From Gemmiger sp. An120 (lineage in GTDB: Bacteria; Bacillota; Clostridia; Oscillospirales; Ruminococcaceae): a stretch of 44,832 nt of DNA. Both the position numbers and the translations under genes were made by a program. Below are positions 44,680 to 44,832 of this stretch, piece by piece. Position 1 is the stretch's first letter; each line of letters begins with the position of its first letter. The notes beneath the pieces were generated by a model, which worked only from the letters and a program-made list of their open reading frames with translations, made no database searches and was not told the DNA's origin. Location: the NCBI RefSeq assembly GCF_002160955.1, contig NZ_NFLN01000021.1, positions 1 to 44,832 of the forward strand. The letters run 5' to 3'.

Positions 44680-44832
44680 TCGGTTTCCTCCTCGCCCTCC
44701 AGCAGGGCTTTGTAGATCTGCCGGCGGTTGGCGCCGGTGCGCCCCGCGGCCTCCTTGGCGGCGGCGGCGGGGGAGAGGCCCTCCTCCTCCATCAGGCGGC
44801 GGGCCAGCGCCGCGCCGTCCTCGGGGGTGGCG
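44676..44832 (-). CDS. rsmI: RsmI C-terminus, 16S rRNA 2'-O-ribose methyltransferase (partial)
   Basis: The frame is open to the right edge; 51 codons are visible. EDGAALARRLMEEEGLSPAAAAKEAAGRTGANRRQIYKALLEGEEETE is the small helical C-terminal domain typical of RsmI (the LS...A...A...G..R..IY pattern). RsmI methylates C1402 of 16S rRNA. The catalytic domain is outside the window, so the call rests on this domain alone. Confidence 0.65.
   Translation of the reverse strand, partial: ATPEDGAALARRLMEEEGLSPAAAAKEAAGRTGANRRQIYKALLEGEEETE

Overview
The window is a 44.8-kb piece of a GC-rich, densely coding, low-mobility chromosome. The gene content points to a Gram-positive anaerobe of class Clostridia, most likely Oscillospiraceae/Ruminococcaceae (the Faecalibacterium, Gemmiger and Subdoligranulum group). 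Supporting features are strong AGGAGG ribosome sites, many -35/-10 promoters with 17-bp spacers, a small 2[4Fe-4S] ferredoxin, the Bacillota gene order darA-holB-ricT, heterodimeric ABC exporters and a COG2509 flavoprotein. The genus is an inference; no rRNA is present.

Layout. 0-4.4 kb: a secreted PIG-L deacetylase cut by the left edge, a phosphoglycolate-phosphatase-like HAD enzyme, an NSS sodium symporter and a methyltransferase. 4.4-9 kb: a MarR-controlled heterodimeric ABC exporter on the minus strand. 9-15 kb: a ZIP metal transporter, a second heterodimeric ABC exporter and dapF. 15.5-20.3 kb: ferredoxin, a GIY-YIG/PAT acetyltransferase fusion, a C39-like peptidase, a cytidylate-kinase-like protein and a MATE exporter. 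20.5-24.4 kb: a LacI regulator and a GntR(YtrA-type)-ABC-permease operon with a clear operator. 24.6-28.3 kb: an Asp-rich secreted/membrane protein, a TPR lipoprotein, a zinc-ribbon membrane protein and a DUF308 protein. 28.3-32 kb: a candidate small RNA or attenuator, a COG2509 flavoprotein, a GNAT enzyme and an AroE-AroK fusion. 32-38 kb: ricT, holB, darA, a rhomboid-like protein without an active site, a DnaA-box-like cluster and a large cell-wall amidase. 38-44.8 kb: a MYG1-family protein, TrmN6-like methyltransferase, GNAT, a NERD-like protein, a PH-domain protein, ilvE, tRNA-Arg(ACG), birA, a phosphoesterase and the C-terminus of rsmI.

The most unusual content is between the genes. Family A consists of MITE-like elements of about 205 bp with GCCAAT/ATTGGC ends. 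Each is built from five nested hairpins with a rho-independent terminator at the centre. The elements abut stop codons, occur in both orientations, and also appear as half elements and single arms. Two copies carry an extra cassette of about 100 bp with four hairpins, one of which differs between the copies by fully compensated base-pair changes. Family B is a 222-226-bp structured repeat. It stands in a tandem array of three behind dapF and as one full plus one internally deleted copy behind the ZIP gene; in both places the first copy supplies the stop codon of the upstream gene. These two families and the nested cassette are the best candidates for something undescribed.

All calls come from reading the sequence. 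No database or folding program was run, so function names rest on recognised motifs and family knowledge.
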